Shown here piece by piece: positions 1-6,840 of a stretch of 6,989 bases of DNA. Numbering within the stretch: position 1 is the stretch's first letter; every line of letters starts with the position of its first letter. The stretch lies in assembly GCA_004562175.1 (NCBI GenBank), contig SFRS01000097.1, forward strand, positions 1 through 6,989, written 5' to 3'. A model generated the notes under the pieces. The model had not been told where the DNA came from, made no database searches, and worked only from the letters and a program-made list of their open reading frames with translations. The position numbers were made by a program, and so were the translations under genes. The stretch is from a bacterium (GTDB taxonomy: Bacteria; Bacillota; Negativicutes; Acidaminococcales; Acidaminococcaceae).

Positions 1-1080
1 TACATGATTATGCTCATTCATTTCGCCATATCCTACTTTCCGGAGGGCTTCATCGGCTTCGGCAGTGTTTACGAGCCAGCAGAGCGCAGCCAAGCCTTTT
101 GGGCAAGTCTGCCCTATTCCCTCTATACCAATTCATCCCTTCCCTTGCACGTCTTCTTTGCCTTGATTGCCCTTTTGCCAACCATCGCCTTCTATAAAAG
201 CAAACAGCCTTATTTATCACTCCAAAGGCAGGCCATCAAGCGTTATTTCCGCTTCATGCTCCCGGTGGCAGCTGCCATTATAGGCACGTCCTGCTTGTAC
301 TCCTTGGGAATGCTGGATTTCAAGGGACTGGCCCAGCTTCGTAATTCTCATTGGTGCCTAGCAATTGAGCCTGAGGTTATGTCCCTGCCAACCCTGCTCT
401 ACCACGCCTTCGTGCAAGTGTATTTTGAAAACGGCGATGCTATCCTCACCGTAACCTGGTGCATGTACATCATCTTTTTGGGTTCCATGCTTACTTTAGC
501 ATTGCTGGCCCTCTTTGGTAACAGCCCCTTCCGTCGCTGGCTTTACCTTGCCAGCATCCCCCTGCTGCTATTCTATCCCACCTATGCCGCTTTTATTGTT
601 GGCATTGCCTGTGGTGATTTTTATGTACATTGCCTGCCCAACTTGACTATCTCTAAGAGCGTGCAGAACCTTATCTCCTGGCTGCTGTTGACCCTGGGCA
701 TTTGCATTGGCTTCCTGCCGGATTTTGTGTTCCCGTCCCCCATCACTCTATTTTATACCTATGCCGTGGCCTCAGGAATGGTAATTTTGGCGCTCATGCT
801 CAATCCTTATTTACAGCGCCTCCTTTCCCATCCCTTGCTTGTGCAGCAAGCCAAATACTCCTTTGGAGTGCTTTTAGTGCACACTTGGATTCTCGCTTCC
901 GTCAGCAAGCCCATCTATCAAATGCTGGTGTCACTAACGGACAGCCATTGCCTAAAGTTTACCCTTTGCTTTGTCATCTGCGTGGTGCTGACCCATCTAC
1001 TGGCAATCCCTTTCCATAAACTTTTTGAAAAGCCCTCACAAGCCTTGGCCGATTACATATACCAACGCTATGGAAGCTGA
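1..1080 (+). CDS. Acyltransferase-3 family membrane protein, 5' end outside window
   Basis: The gene probably encodes an integral membrane O-acyltransferase of the acyltransferase-3 (OafA/YrhL-like) family, which typically acylates surface polysaccharides or other envelope molecules. The frame is open to the window edge. The first Met (base 4) lies inside what should be the first membrane helix ending in a conserved His (IHF, residues 5-7), so the true start is upstream. Counting from that Met, about eight hydrophobic segments are visible near residues 44-64, 84-103, 153-172, 178-203, 222-240, 247-266, 285-306 and 316-338. Family-like landmarks are the basic loop AIKRYFRFMLP (77-87), the YSFGVLLVHTWIL segment (285-297) and the C-terminal FHKLFEKPS (337-345). 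The usual FFxLSGF motif after the first helix reads FFALIALL here, losing the Ser-Gly. The substrate cannot be told. It converges on the XRE gene and ends before a shared terminator. Family call fairly sure, function unsure. Confidence 0.75.
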   Translation, partial: YMIMLIHFAISYFPEGFIGFGSVYEPAERSQAFWASLPYSLYTNSSLPLHVFFALIALLPTIAFYKSKQPYLSLQRQAIKRYFRFMLPVAAAIIGTSCLYSLGMLDFKGLAQLRNSHWCLAIEPEVMSLPTLLYHAFVQVYFENGDAILTVTWCMYIIFLGSMLTLALLALFGNSPFRRWLYLASIPLLLFYPTYAAFIVGIACGDFYVHCLPNLTISKSVQNLISWLLLTLGICIGFLPDFVFPSPITLFYTYAVASGMVILALMLNPYLQRLLSHPLLVQQAKYSFGVLLVHTWILASVSKPIYQMLVSLTDSHCLKFTLCFVICVVLTHLLAIPFHKLFEKPSQALADYIYQRYGS

Positions 1081-1144
1081 ACCACCGAGCTAAAGCCCCA
1101 CATCACAATAAAATACCATGCTGACTTCATTTTTAGCAGCACAC

Positions 1145-1180
1145 AAAAAGGCAGGAAGCGTCAGCTTCCTGCCTAGTTTT
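1145..1180. terminator. Bidirectional intrinsic terminator
   Basis: A perfect 11-bp stem (1149-1159 AGGCAGGAAGC paired with 1164-1174) closes a GTCA tetraloop. The plus strand continues into AGTTTT and the minus strand into TTTTTGTG, so the hairpin can end transcription from both sides. It sits between the stop of the acyltransferase gene (1080, +) and the stop of the XRE gene (1188, -), as expected for a terminator shared by convergent genes. Confidence 0.88.
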
Positions 1181-1187
1181 ATGCTAT

Positions 1188-1490
1188 TTAGTTTTTGCTA
1201 GCCTTCATAAGGCGCAGCAGCTCGGTCAAATCCTCCAAGGTAACCTCGGTTTTCTTTTCTTCCTCAGCCTTACCCTCAATGTCCTCGAAGAAGCTGCTAA
1301 TGGGAGTATTCAGTGCTTCATGCAGCTTAATCAGATTGGGGATGGTCAGACCTGCGCGACCATTTTCAATATTGCTCAAATGGGTTTGGGTCACACCAAT
1401 TTGTTTAGCAAGCTCCGTTTGGGAAACACCCTTGGTGATGCGGATCATCTTCACTCGAGTACCAATCATCTTGTTGTAATCTTCTGTCAT
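1188..1490 (-). CDS. XRE-family helix-turn-helix transcriptional regulator
   Basis: This is a 100-residue DNA-binding protein of the Cro/C1 (XRE, HTH_3) type. The helix-turn-helix domain covers about residues 9-66: VSQTELAKQIGV (22-33) is the first part of the motif, and TQTHLSNIENGRAG (34-47) is the recognition helix with the family's typical N-IE-G signature. The remaining tail (about 70-100) is highly charged (EDIEGKAEEEKK) and may be a short dimerisation or effector segment. An upstream in-frame Met at 1529 would add 13 residues. I chose the start at 1490 because it has a good ribosome site (AGGGGTG, 6 nt away) and the extra residues lie in AT-rich leader sequence. The gene has its own promoter and ends in the shared terminator. 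It lies downstream of the dehydrogenase operon in the same orientation, so control of that operon or of itself is possible, but its target is unknown. Confidence 0.88.
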   Translation of the reverse strand: MTEDYNKMIGTRVKMIRITKGVSQTELAKQIGVTQTHLSNIENGRAGLTIPNLIKLHEALNTPISSFFEDIEGKAEEEKKTEVTLEDLTELLRLMKASKN

Positions 1491-1496
1491 TCCAAA

Positions 1497-1503
1497 CACC
1501 CCT
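1497..1503 (-). promoter_or_regulatory. Ribosome binding site deciding the XRE start
   Basis: The minus strand reads AAAGGGGTG just before TTTGGA and the ATG at 1490. This 6-nt spacing supports Met at 1490 over the upstream Met at 1529, which has only A/T-rich sequence in front of it. Confidence 0.7.
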
Positions 1504-1561
1504 TTGGTATATTTTTTACGTACATGCACAATTTTTAATTTTAAAATGAATGGTTATTGAA

Positions 1562-1590
1562 ATTATAACACATCATTCTGCTCTTAGCAA
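1562..1590 (-). promoter_or_regulatory. Sigma-70 type promoter of the XRE gene
   Basis: On the minus strand TTGCTA (1590-1585) is followed after exactly 17 nt by a perfect TATAAT (1567-1562). A TG one base upstream of it makes an extended -10. Transcription should start near 1555, giving a leader of about 65 nt. The leader contains the palindrome ATTTTAAAAT (1538-1547), which could be an autoregulatory operator but may be chance in AT-rich DNA. Confidence 0.75.
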
Positions 1591-1639
1591 GCATTACACA
1601 TACATAAATATTTACTAGTTGGTGAAAAATGAAGATATT

Positions 1640-1662
1640 TTATAAAAAACTGCTACAGTTTT
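1640..1662 (-). terminator. Weak candidate terminator of the dehydrogenase operon
   Basis: Downstream of the last dehydrogenase stop, the minus strand can form a 7-bp stem AAAACTG/CAGTTTT (1662-1656 with 1652-1646) with a 3-nt loop. It runs into TTTTTTATA. The stem is A/T-rich and weak, so read-through into the XRE gene is plausible. Confidence 0.35.
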
Positions 1663-1704
1663 GTTAATATCCTGCGTTTACTCCATTTTAATAAATATTT
1701 TCAT

Positions 1705-3105
1705 TTATCGAGCATCTATCAGCTTACCAGGATTCAGGATATTGTTGGGGTCCATGGCACGCTTAATCGTTTTCATAATGGACATCTCCACAGGGTCGCA
1801 GTACTCGGCCAAAGCGTGAAGCTTCTTAGCGCCAATGCCATGCTCACCGCTGAGACGACCACCAATGCTGTAAACGTAAGCGTAACAGGTCTTGTGGAAT
1901 TCAGCAACCTGCTTCTCCCATTCCTCATCGCTCATGTCCATCTTCAGCACGTTGAAATGCAGATTGCCATCACCAGCGTGAGCCAAGCACATGCATTCAA
2001 AATCGTACTTCTTGGATTCTTCCATCAAATGGTTCAGGCAAATAGCAATTTGGTCCACAGGCACGACCAAATCATCGGAGGTGGACACCTTGCTCAAAGC
2101 CTTGGAGCCCTCTAAGCAGCTACGACGTACCTTCCACACGCGTTCGTCAGCCTCAACAACGTCGGTAGCACCACAAGCAGTACAAATCTCATCCAGCTGC
2201 TCCATCTTCATGTCCAGCTCATCCTCGCTGAAGGTTTCCACAGTCACGATGACATAGCTGCCATCCTCATAGTGGGGCAGACGCAGCTCTGCATAATCAC
2301 TGGCTGCACGCACAAAGCCGTTATCCATAAATTCCACACTGGTAGGATTCAAGCCAGCCTTAATCAGTGCAGGCACCAAATCAACGGCCTTTTGTACATC
2401 GGTGAAGATGGCCAAAATATCCAGACGATAGGGGCACAGGGGCAGCAGCTTCAAGGTTGCCTTAGTGATGATGCCCAAGGTACCCTCGCTACCCATAACC
2501 AATTGGTCCAAGCAATAGCCTGTAGAGCATTTTTTCAGACGGTTGCCCAGCTCTACGATTTCACCGGTAGGGGTAACAACCTCAATGGAGAACACCTGAT
2601 GGCGGGTGGTGCCATAGCGCACAGCCTTGTTGCCACCGGCATTGGTCGCAATATTGCCACCAATCAAGCAGCTGTCAGCGCTGCAGGGATCACCGGCATA
2701 AAGCAGGCCTGCATCGTTGGCCATCTTTTGAATTTCCACAGTGCGTGCACCAGCTTCCACAATCATGTACATAGCGTCGGTGTTCATTTCGATGATTTTG
2801 TCCATGCGCTCCATCAAAAGCACGATGCCGCCACATACGGGAATCGCACCGCAGGACACGCTGGTACCGGCACTACGCGGGGTCACAGGCACCAAATATT
2901 TGTTAGCAAGCTTCATAATCGCAGCTACCTCTTCAGTGCTGCCCGGCAGTACGACTACCTCAGGCAGATGATGGTAGTGCGGGTCCGGCTCCTCGTCGGT
3001 CTTGTAGCGCTCCAAGGTTTCTGCATCATTCTTCACAAATTCTGCACCTACGATGGCACGCAGCTCAGCTAATACTTCTTCGGTTACAGGGTTAAATTTT
3101 GTCAT
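1705..3105 (-). CDS. GlcD/LctD-type FAD-binding 2-hydroxyacid dehydrogenase, copy C
   Basis: A 466-residue soluble flavoprotein of the VAO/PCMH family, close in length to anaerobic LctD-type D-lactate dehydrogenases. It should oxidise a D-2-hydroxyacid to the 2-oxoacid with FAD. The FAD-binding domain covers about residues 47-220: PEVVVLPGSTEEV (48-60), pyrophosphate loop PRSAGTSVSCGA (76-87), DPCSADSCLIGGN (139-151), NAGGNKAVRYG (155-165), GSEGTLGIIT (205-214). The FAD-oxidase C-terminal domain follows (about 222-463), with HAGDGNLH (376-383) and GEHGIGAKK (420-428). His376, His383 and Glu421 match the metal-binding set described for D-2-hydroxyglutarate dehydrogenase. It ends in DPNNILNPGK. 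No iron-sulphur domain is fused. It is the last and most divergent of three tandem copies. Its ATG has an AAAGGA site (3122-3117) at a long 11-nt spacing, 47 nt after copy B. Family sure, substrate not. Confidence 0.9.
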   Translation of the reverse strand: MTKFNPVTEEVLAELRAIVGAEFVKNDAETLERYKTDEEPDPHYHHLPEVVVLPGSTEEVAAIMKLANKYLVPVTPRSAGTSVSCGAIPVCGGIVLLMERMDKIIEMNTDAMYMIVEAGARTVEIQKMANDAGLLYAGDPCSADSCLIGGNIATNAGGNKAVRYGTTRHQVFSIEVVTPTGEIVELGNRLKKCSTGYCLDQLVMGSEGTLGIITKATLKLLPLCPYRLDILAIFTDVQKAVDLVPALIKAGLNPTSVEFMDNGFVRAASDYAELRLPHYEDGSYVIVTVETFSEDELDMKMEQLDEICTACGATDVVEADERVWKVRRSCLEGSKALSKVSTSDDLVVPVDQIAICLNHLMEESKKYDFECMCLAHAGDGNLHFNVLKMDMSDEEWEKQVAEFHKTCYAYVYSIGGRLSGEHGIGAKKLHALAEYCDPVEMSIMKTIKRAMDPNNILNPGKLIDAR

Positions 3106-3152
3106 TTACTTCAAATCCTTTCCATTCTACCTTACTACGATGTAAGTTATTT

Positions 3153-4522
3153 TTATACAGAGAACACCTTACCGGGATTCAAAATATTCTTGGGGTCCCA
3201 AGCGCGTTTAATCTTGCGCATCAGCTCCAGCTCACCTGCGGGAGTGAACTCCTCCAAAAAGCCACTCTTTTTCGCGCCAATGCCATGCTCGCCACTGAGG
3301 CGACCACCATGAGCGTAAACATAAGTGTATATTTCTTTGGTGAAGCGAGCCAAATTCTCCTCCCATTCCTCATCGGACAAATCCAGCTTGCACAACACGA
3401 TGTGCAAATTGCCATCGCCGATATGCGCATTGATGCGCAGGGGGAAGGGATATTTTTTAACTGTAGCAATAATGTGCTTCACTGTTTCACTCATTTGGTC
3501 CACAGGTACAACCACATCATCGGTGGTGCACACCAGGCTTACCAAACGCACAGATTCCAAGCAATTGCGGCGCATAGCCCAAATACGGTCATCCGCCTCC
3601 AGTACCTCGATAGCACCACATTCCTCACAGATATCGTTGAGCTGCTCCATCTTCATATCCAGCTCGTCCTCGGTGAAGGTTTCGATGGTGAAGATAACGT
3701 AAATGCCATCCTCAATATGGGGCGCGCCGGGAAATTCAAGGAATTCAGAGGTAGTACGCACATTGGCGTTGTCCATATATTCAATGCTGGTGGGAGTGAT
3801 ACCGGCTTTAGCCACCTTGGGTACTACGCTCATAGCCTGCACTGCATCGGTGAAAATGGCTAGCATATCAAGGCGATAGGGCGGCAATGGCTGCAGCTTC
3901 AACGTCACCTGCGTAATAATGCCCAAGGTTCCCTCGCTACCAATCACCAGCTGCTCCATGCAATAGCCGGTGCTGCATTTTTTCAGAGGTGCGCCTAAAT
4001 CCACAATTTCACCCTCAGGAGTGACGATTTGCACCGCATAAACCTGGTTACGGGTTACACCATAGCGCACTGCCTTGTTACCACCAGCGTTAGTCGCCAA
4101 ATTGCCACCGATTTGGCAGCTTTCCGCACTGCAGGGGTCGCCTGCATAGAGGAAGCCCTCTGCATTAGCCATTTTTTGAATATCAATGGTGCGCACACCT
4201 GCCTGAGCAATGAGATACATGCCCTCTTTATTTAGCTCGATGATTTTATTCAAGCGCTCCATGAGGATGATGAGTCCACCCTTGGTAGCGATGGCACCAT
4301 CCACGATGCCGCTGCCGCCACCCCGCACAGTCACAGGAATTACATATTCGTTACACAGCCTCATCACAGCTGCGATTTCCTCAAATGAAAGCAACGCTCA
4401 TCCGTTTCTTCATCAGTTTTATATTTGTCCAAGGTTTCCCCGTCAGTGTAAACATACTGCTCGCCTACGATAGCACGCAGCTTGTCCACAAACTCAGGAG
4501 TTACTTTATTGTACTCAGTCAT
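3153..4522 (-). pseudogene. Frameshifted GlcD/LctD-type FAD dehydrogenase, copy B
   Basis: This is the middle paralogue, broken near its 5' end. From the ATG at 4522 the sisters' N-terminus is readable as MTEYNKVTPEFVDKLRAIVG and on to DEETDERCFH. The frame then runs to a TGA at 4366-4364 after 52 codons. The remaining protein continues in another frame from about 4385 (SFEEIAAVMRLCN) to the stop at 3153. Copies A and C have 48 nt between the Asp codon and GAG-GAA; copy B has 17, so 31 nt are missing. Adding 31 gives exactly 466 codons plus stop. The lost residues correspond to the first strand of the FAD domain (VPEAVVRPG in copy A). Everything downstream is intact: VRGGGSGIVDGA, NAGGNKAVRYG, GSEGTLGIIT, HIGDGNLH, GEHGIGAKK. 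By eye it is about three-quarters identical to copy A. A 413-residue product from TTG at 4394 is conceivable but would lack part of the FAD fold. Confidence 0.85.
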
Positions 4523-4529
4523 ACTCTAG

Positions 4530-4536
4530 CTTCCTT
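4530..4536 (-). promoter_or_regulatory. Ribosome binding site of copy B, overlapping the copy A stop
   Basis: The minus strand reads TAAGGAAG, in which the stop of copy A contributes to the Shine-Dalgarno AAGGAAG. This lies 7 nt before the ATG at 4522. It confirms that the original start of the broken gene was at 4522 rather than at the internal TTG. Confidence 0.7.
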
Positions 4537-5941
4537 ACGCGTTAAAGATTTTACCAGGATTCAAGATATTATTCGGATCCCACGCACGCTTAATCTTGCG
4601 CATCAGCTCCAATTCGCCTGCCGGAGTGAACTCTTCCATGTAGGACAGCTTCTTGGCACCAATGCCGTGCTCACCGGCCAGACGCCCGCCCTGAGCATAG
4701 GCATAAGCATACACCTCTTCATGGAACTCATGCACATATTTTTCCCAATCCTCGTCGGTCATATCGCATTTGCACAGCACGATGTGCAAATTGCCATCGC
4801 CAATATGGGCATTGATCTTTACCGGAATGGGGAAGGGATATTTTTCGCCGATTCCCATGATTTCCTTAATGGTGCTGGCGATTTTGTCAACAGGTACAAC
4901 CACATCGTCGGTCAAAGAAACCTTGCTAACCAAGGAGATGGACTCTTGGCAATTGCGGCGCATGGACCAAATGCGGTCATCGGCCTCCAAAACATCCACA
5001 GCGCCTGCTTCCTCGCACAAATCATTGAGCTGCTCCATTTTGCTATCCAGCTCTTCCTCAGTGAAGGTTTCCACAGTGATAATGACATAAATGCCAGTTT
5101 CATAATGGGGCGCACCCTTGAACTCGATGTAATCCGCTGTAGCACGCACATAGGAATTGTCCATATATTCGATGCTGGTGGGGTTGATGCCAGCCTTATT
5201 GATTTTAGCTACCAGGCTCAAGGCCATATGGGGGTCCTCGAAAACAGCCAGCACATCGAAGCGATACGGAGGCATGGGGAGGAGCTTCAAGCATACCTTA
5301 GTGATGATGCCCAAGGTACCCTCACTGCCCATAACTAGCTGCTCCATACAGTAGCCAGTGGAGCATTTTTTGAGACGAGCACCCACCTCCACAATTTCGC
5401 CCTCAGGTGTGACCATTTCCAGGCCATAGACCTGATTGCGGGTTACGCCATAGCGCACGGCCTTGTTGCCACCGGCGTTAGTGGCAAGGTTCGCACCAAT
5501 CATGCAGGACTCTGCACTGCAAGGGTCGCCAGCATAGAGGAAGCCAGCATCGTTGGCCATTTTTTGAATATCCACGGTACGCACACCGGCTTCAGCGATG
5601 ACATACATACCCTCGGTGTTCATCTCGATAACCTTGTTCAAGCGCTCCATCAAAAGGATGATGCCACCACACACGGCGATAGCACCGTCAGCAAGGCTCG
5701 TGCCGCCACTGCGCACGGTGATGGGCACCATGTATTTGTTGCACAGCTTTACGATGGCAGCGATTTCCTCGGCGTTGCCGGGACGCACCACTGCTTCGGG
5801 CACACGGAAGCGACGGGGATCATATTCCTCGTCGGTTTTGTACATATCCAGCTTGTCGGGATCAGTGAAGACATTTTCTTTGCCAATTACGGCTTCTACT
5901 TCAGCCAAAAATTCCGGGCTCACAGGATTATAAGTAGTCAT
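4535..5941 (-). CDS. GlcD/LctD-type FAD-binding 2-hydroxyacid dehydrogenase, copy A
   Basis: A 468-residue flavoprotein of the same family as copies B and C, and the first to be translated. Landmarks are PEAVVRPGNAEEI (48-60), pyrophosphate loop VRSGGTSLADGA (76-87), DPCSAESCMIGAN (139-151), NAGGNKAVRYG (155-165), GSEGTLGIIT (205-214), HIGDGNLH (379-386), GEHGIGAKK (423-431) and the end motif DPNNILNPGK. His379, His386 and Glu424 are the expected metal ligands. The usual IGGN of the FAD site reads IGAN here, the only copy with that change. Two extra residues before the HIGDGNLH motif explain the length difference from copies B and C. No signal peptide or membrane segment is seen, so it acts in the cytoplasm. 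The start overlaps the upstream flavodoxin-ferredoxin stop (TAATG) behind a strong AGGAGGGG site, so the two are probably made together. D-lactate is the likeliest substrate; glycolate or 2-hydroxyglutarate are alternatives. Confidence 0.9.
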   Translation of the reverse strand: MTTYNPVSPEFLAEVEAVIGKENVFTDPDKLDMYKTDEEYDPRRFRVPEAVVRPGNAEEIAAIVKLCNKYMVPITVRSGGTSLADGAIAVCGGIILLMERLNKVIEMNTEGMYVIAEAGVRTVDIQKMANDAGFLYAGDPCSAESCMIGANLATNAGGNKAVRYGVTRNQVYGLEMVTPEGEIVEVGARLKKCSTGYCMEQLVMGSEGTLGIITKVCLKLLPMPPYRFDVLAVFEDPHMALSLVAKINKAGINPTSIEYMDNSYVRATADYIEFKGAPHYETGIYVIITVETFTEEELDSKMEQLNDLCEEAGAVDVLEADDRIWSMRRNCQESISLVSKVSLTDDVVVPVDKIASTIKEIMGIGEKYPFPIPVKINAHIGDGNLHIVLCKCDMTDEDWEKYVHEFHEEVYAYAYAQGGRLAGEHGIGAKKLSYMEEFTPAGELELMRKIKRAWDPNNILNPGKIFNA

Positions 5942-6717
5942 TATTTCCCCTCCTGATTAAACATTTCTTGTATTTTGATATTTGGATTTACATAACGCTT
6001 GCTGCCCATTTTGTTCACGCTACCCATTTGGATGGCATGCTTGGAGCACCAATGCACACAAGCTAAGCAGGTGGTGCAGTTGTCCCCAAAGGCAGGACGA
6101 CCAGTAACCATTTTGATATTGCCCACAGGGCAGATTTTGGCGCATTGACCGCAGCTTACGCAGGCATCGCAATCCACCTTGAACTGCCCAATCTTTAAAA
6201 ATGTTCTCAAGTACCACCAACACAGGCTGATGCCACCATACTTCCATAAGTAGCTCTCTTGGCACAGCTGCACATCCTGCTTGCCAGCATGAATATCGCT
6301 CACAATCTTCGCCAAGGCTTGGTCTGCAGCGGTCAGCATTTTGGCAGCCTTTAGCTCCGGTGTGTTAAAGATATTATCCGGCATCAGCACCGTAGCGGCG
6401 TAGTTCAGCATAATATCACGCTTGAGCAAAAGCTCCTGCATACACTTTAAGGCGCGGCCCTGCATGCCGCCCATGGTCACAATGCCAAAGGTGTACTGGG
6501 GCGCAGCCTCTAGCTTGGCCAAAAAATCCTGCACATAAGGAGGCAGGCTGGCACTGAACACGGGGCTCACAATGCCCATAATTTCGTCTTCAACCCGATA
6601 GGGCTTAGCCATATAGCGGCTAATGGGCTCCAAGCGGCAGTCCTTGAGCACGGCGGCAGCTTGCTTGGCTACGTCCAGACAGTTGCCCGTGCCACTAAAA
6701 TAAAAGATTACGGACAT
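5941..6717 (-). CDS. EFR1-type flavodoxin/two-[4Fe-4S] ferredoxin fusion
   Basis: A 258-residue predicted electron carrier. The N-terminal part is flavodoxin-like: VIFYFSGTGN (3-12) is the FMN phosphate loop, and SPVFSASLPPYVQDFL (51-66) and GIVTMGGMQG (78-87) fit the next two FMN loops. The C-terminal part carries two ferredoxin motifs, C186-x2-C189-x2-C192-x3-C196-Pro and C214-x2-C217-x2-C220-x3-C224, each able to bind a [4Fe-4S] cluster. The Pro after the last Cys is missing in the second motif. This domain order matches the EFR1 family of anaerobes, whose partners are mostly unknown. The start at 6717 is preferred over ATG 6732 because AAGGTG lies 6 nt before it and the protein then begins as flavodoxins do. 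As first gene of the operon and translationally coupled to dehydrogenase copy A, it may be that enzyme's redox partner; this is inference. Confidence 0.88.
   Translation of the reverse strand: MSVIFYFSGTGNCLDVAKQAAAVLKDCRLEPISRYMAKPYRVEDEIMGIVSPVFSASLPPYVQDFLAKLEAAPQYTFGIVTMGGMQGRALKCMQELLLKRDIMLNYAATVLMPDNIFNTPELKAAKMLTAADQALAKIVSDIHAGKQDVQLCQESYLWKYGGISLCWWYLRTFLKIGQFKVDCDACVSCGQCAKICPVGNIKMVTGRPAFGDNCTTCLACVHWCSKHAIQMGSVNKMGSKRYVNPNIKIQEMFNQEGK
5947..5954 (-). promoter_or_regulatory. Strong ribosome binding site at the TAATG overlap
   Basis: AGGAGGGG on the minus strand lies 5 nt before the ATG of copy A at 5941 and inside the last codons of the flavodoxin-ferredoxin gene. That gene's TAA (5943-5941) shares its last A with the ATG. 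The arrangement indicates translational coupling. Confidence 0.8.
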
Positions 6718-6723
6718 AATTGT

Positions 6724-6729
6724 CACCTT
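6724..6729 (-). promoter_or_regulatory. Ribosome binding site deciding the flavodoxin-ferredoxin start
   Basis: AAGGTG on the minus strand lies 6 nt before the ATG at 6717. The alternative ATG at 6732 overlaps this site and has only a purine stretch (AGAAGAAA) before it, so translation most likely starts at 6717. Confidence 0.65.
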
Positions 6730-6754
6730 CATTTTCTTCTGTATCTAACTTTTT

Positions 6755-6783
6755 ATTATAGTATAAAATTGTCAATTTGTCTT
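6755..6783 (-). promoter_or_regulatory. Putative promoter of the redox operon
   Basis: On the minus strand a perfect TATAAT (6760-6755) is preceded after 17 nt by AAGACA (6783-6778), four of six matches to TTGACA. The predicted start of transcription is near 6748, giving a leader of about 30 nt to the ATG at 6717. A perfect TTGACA (6775-6770) also lies here but only 9 nt from the -10, too close to pair with it. Confidence 0.55.
6766..6778. promoter_or_regulatory. Dyad in the promoter spacer, candidate operator
   Basis: AAATTG-T-CAATTT is a perfect 6+1+6 inverted repeat lying in the spacer between the proposed -35 and -10 of the redox operon. A dimeric regulator bound here would block RNA polymerase. 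The site is short and A/T-rich, so chance is possible. The XRE protein downstream is one candidate binder, but the XRE promoter region shows no obvious copy of this dyad. Confidence 0.4.
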
Positions 6784-6840
6784 GTGGTTTATAGAGGAAT
6801 TCTCCTTGAACACCTTTTAAATTTTTTACATATCTTAGAT

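Noticed and set aside
1188..1529. Longer XRE protein starting at 1529
   Set aside because: No ribosome site precedes it, and the extra residues come from the AT-rich leader. The site before 1490 is much better.
3131..3146. Small hairpin CTTAC/GTAAG in the 47-nt gap between copies B and C
   Set aside because: A 5-bp stem with no T-run is too weak to call a terminator or processing site.
3153..4394. TTG at 4394 as the true start of an intact 413-residue dehydrogenase
   Set aside because: The sisters' N-terminus is clearly readable upstream from 4522 with a good ribosome site. TTG lies at the deletion point and would omit the first strand of the FAD domain.
4364..4400. Programmed -1 frameshift joining the two parts of copy B
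   Set aside because: A -1 shift is what would be needed, but no slippery X-XXY-YYZ heptamer occurs in the overlap, and about ten conserved residues would still be missing.
2272..5338. Long plus-strand frames opposite the dehydrogenase genes (for example 2272-3072, 3099-3863, 4385-5338)
   Set aside because: They lie antisense to strongly conserved protein motifs, have no ribosome sites, show low-complexity His/Gln-rich compositions and recur at the same relative place in each paralogue, as shadows of the real codons do.
6770..6775. Perfect TTGACA as the -35 of the redox operon
   Set aside because: It is only 9 nt from the TATAAT, and no good -10 lies 16-18 nt downstream of it.
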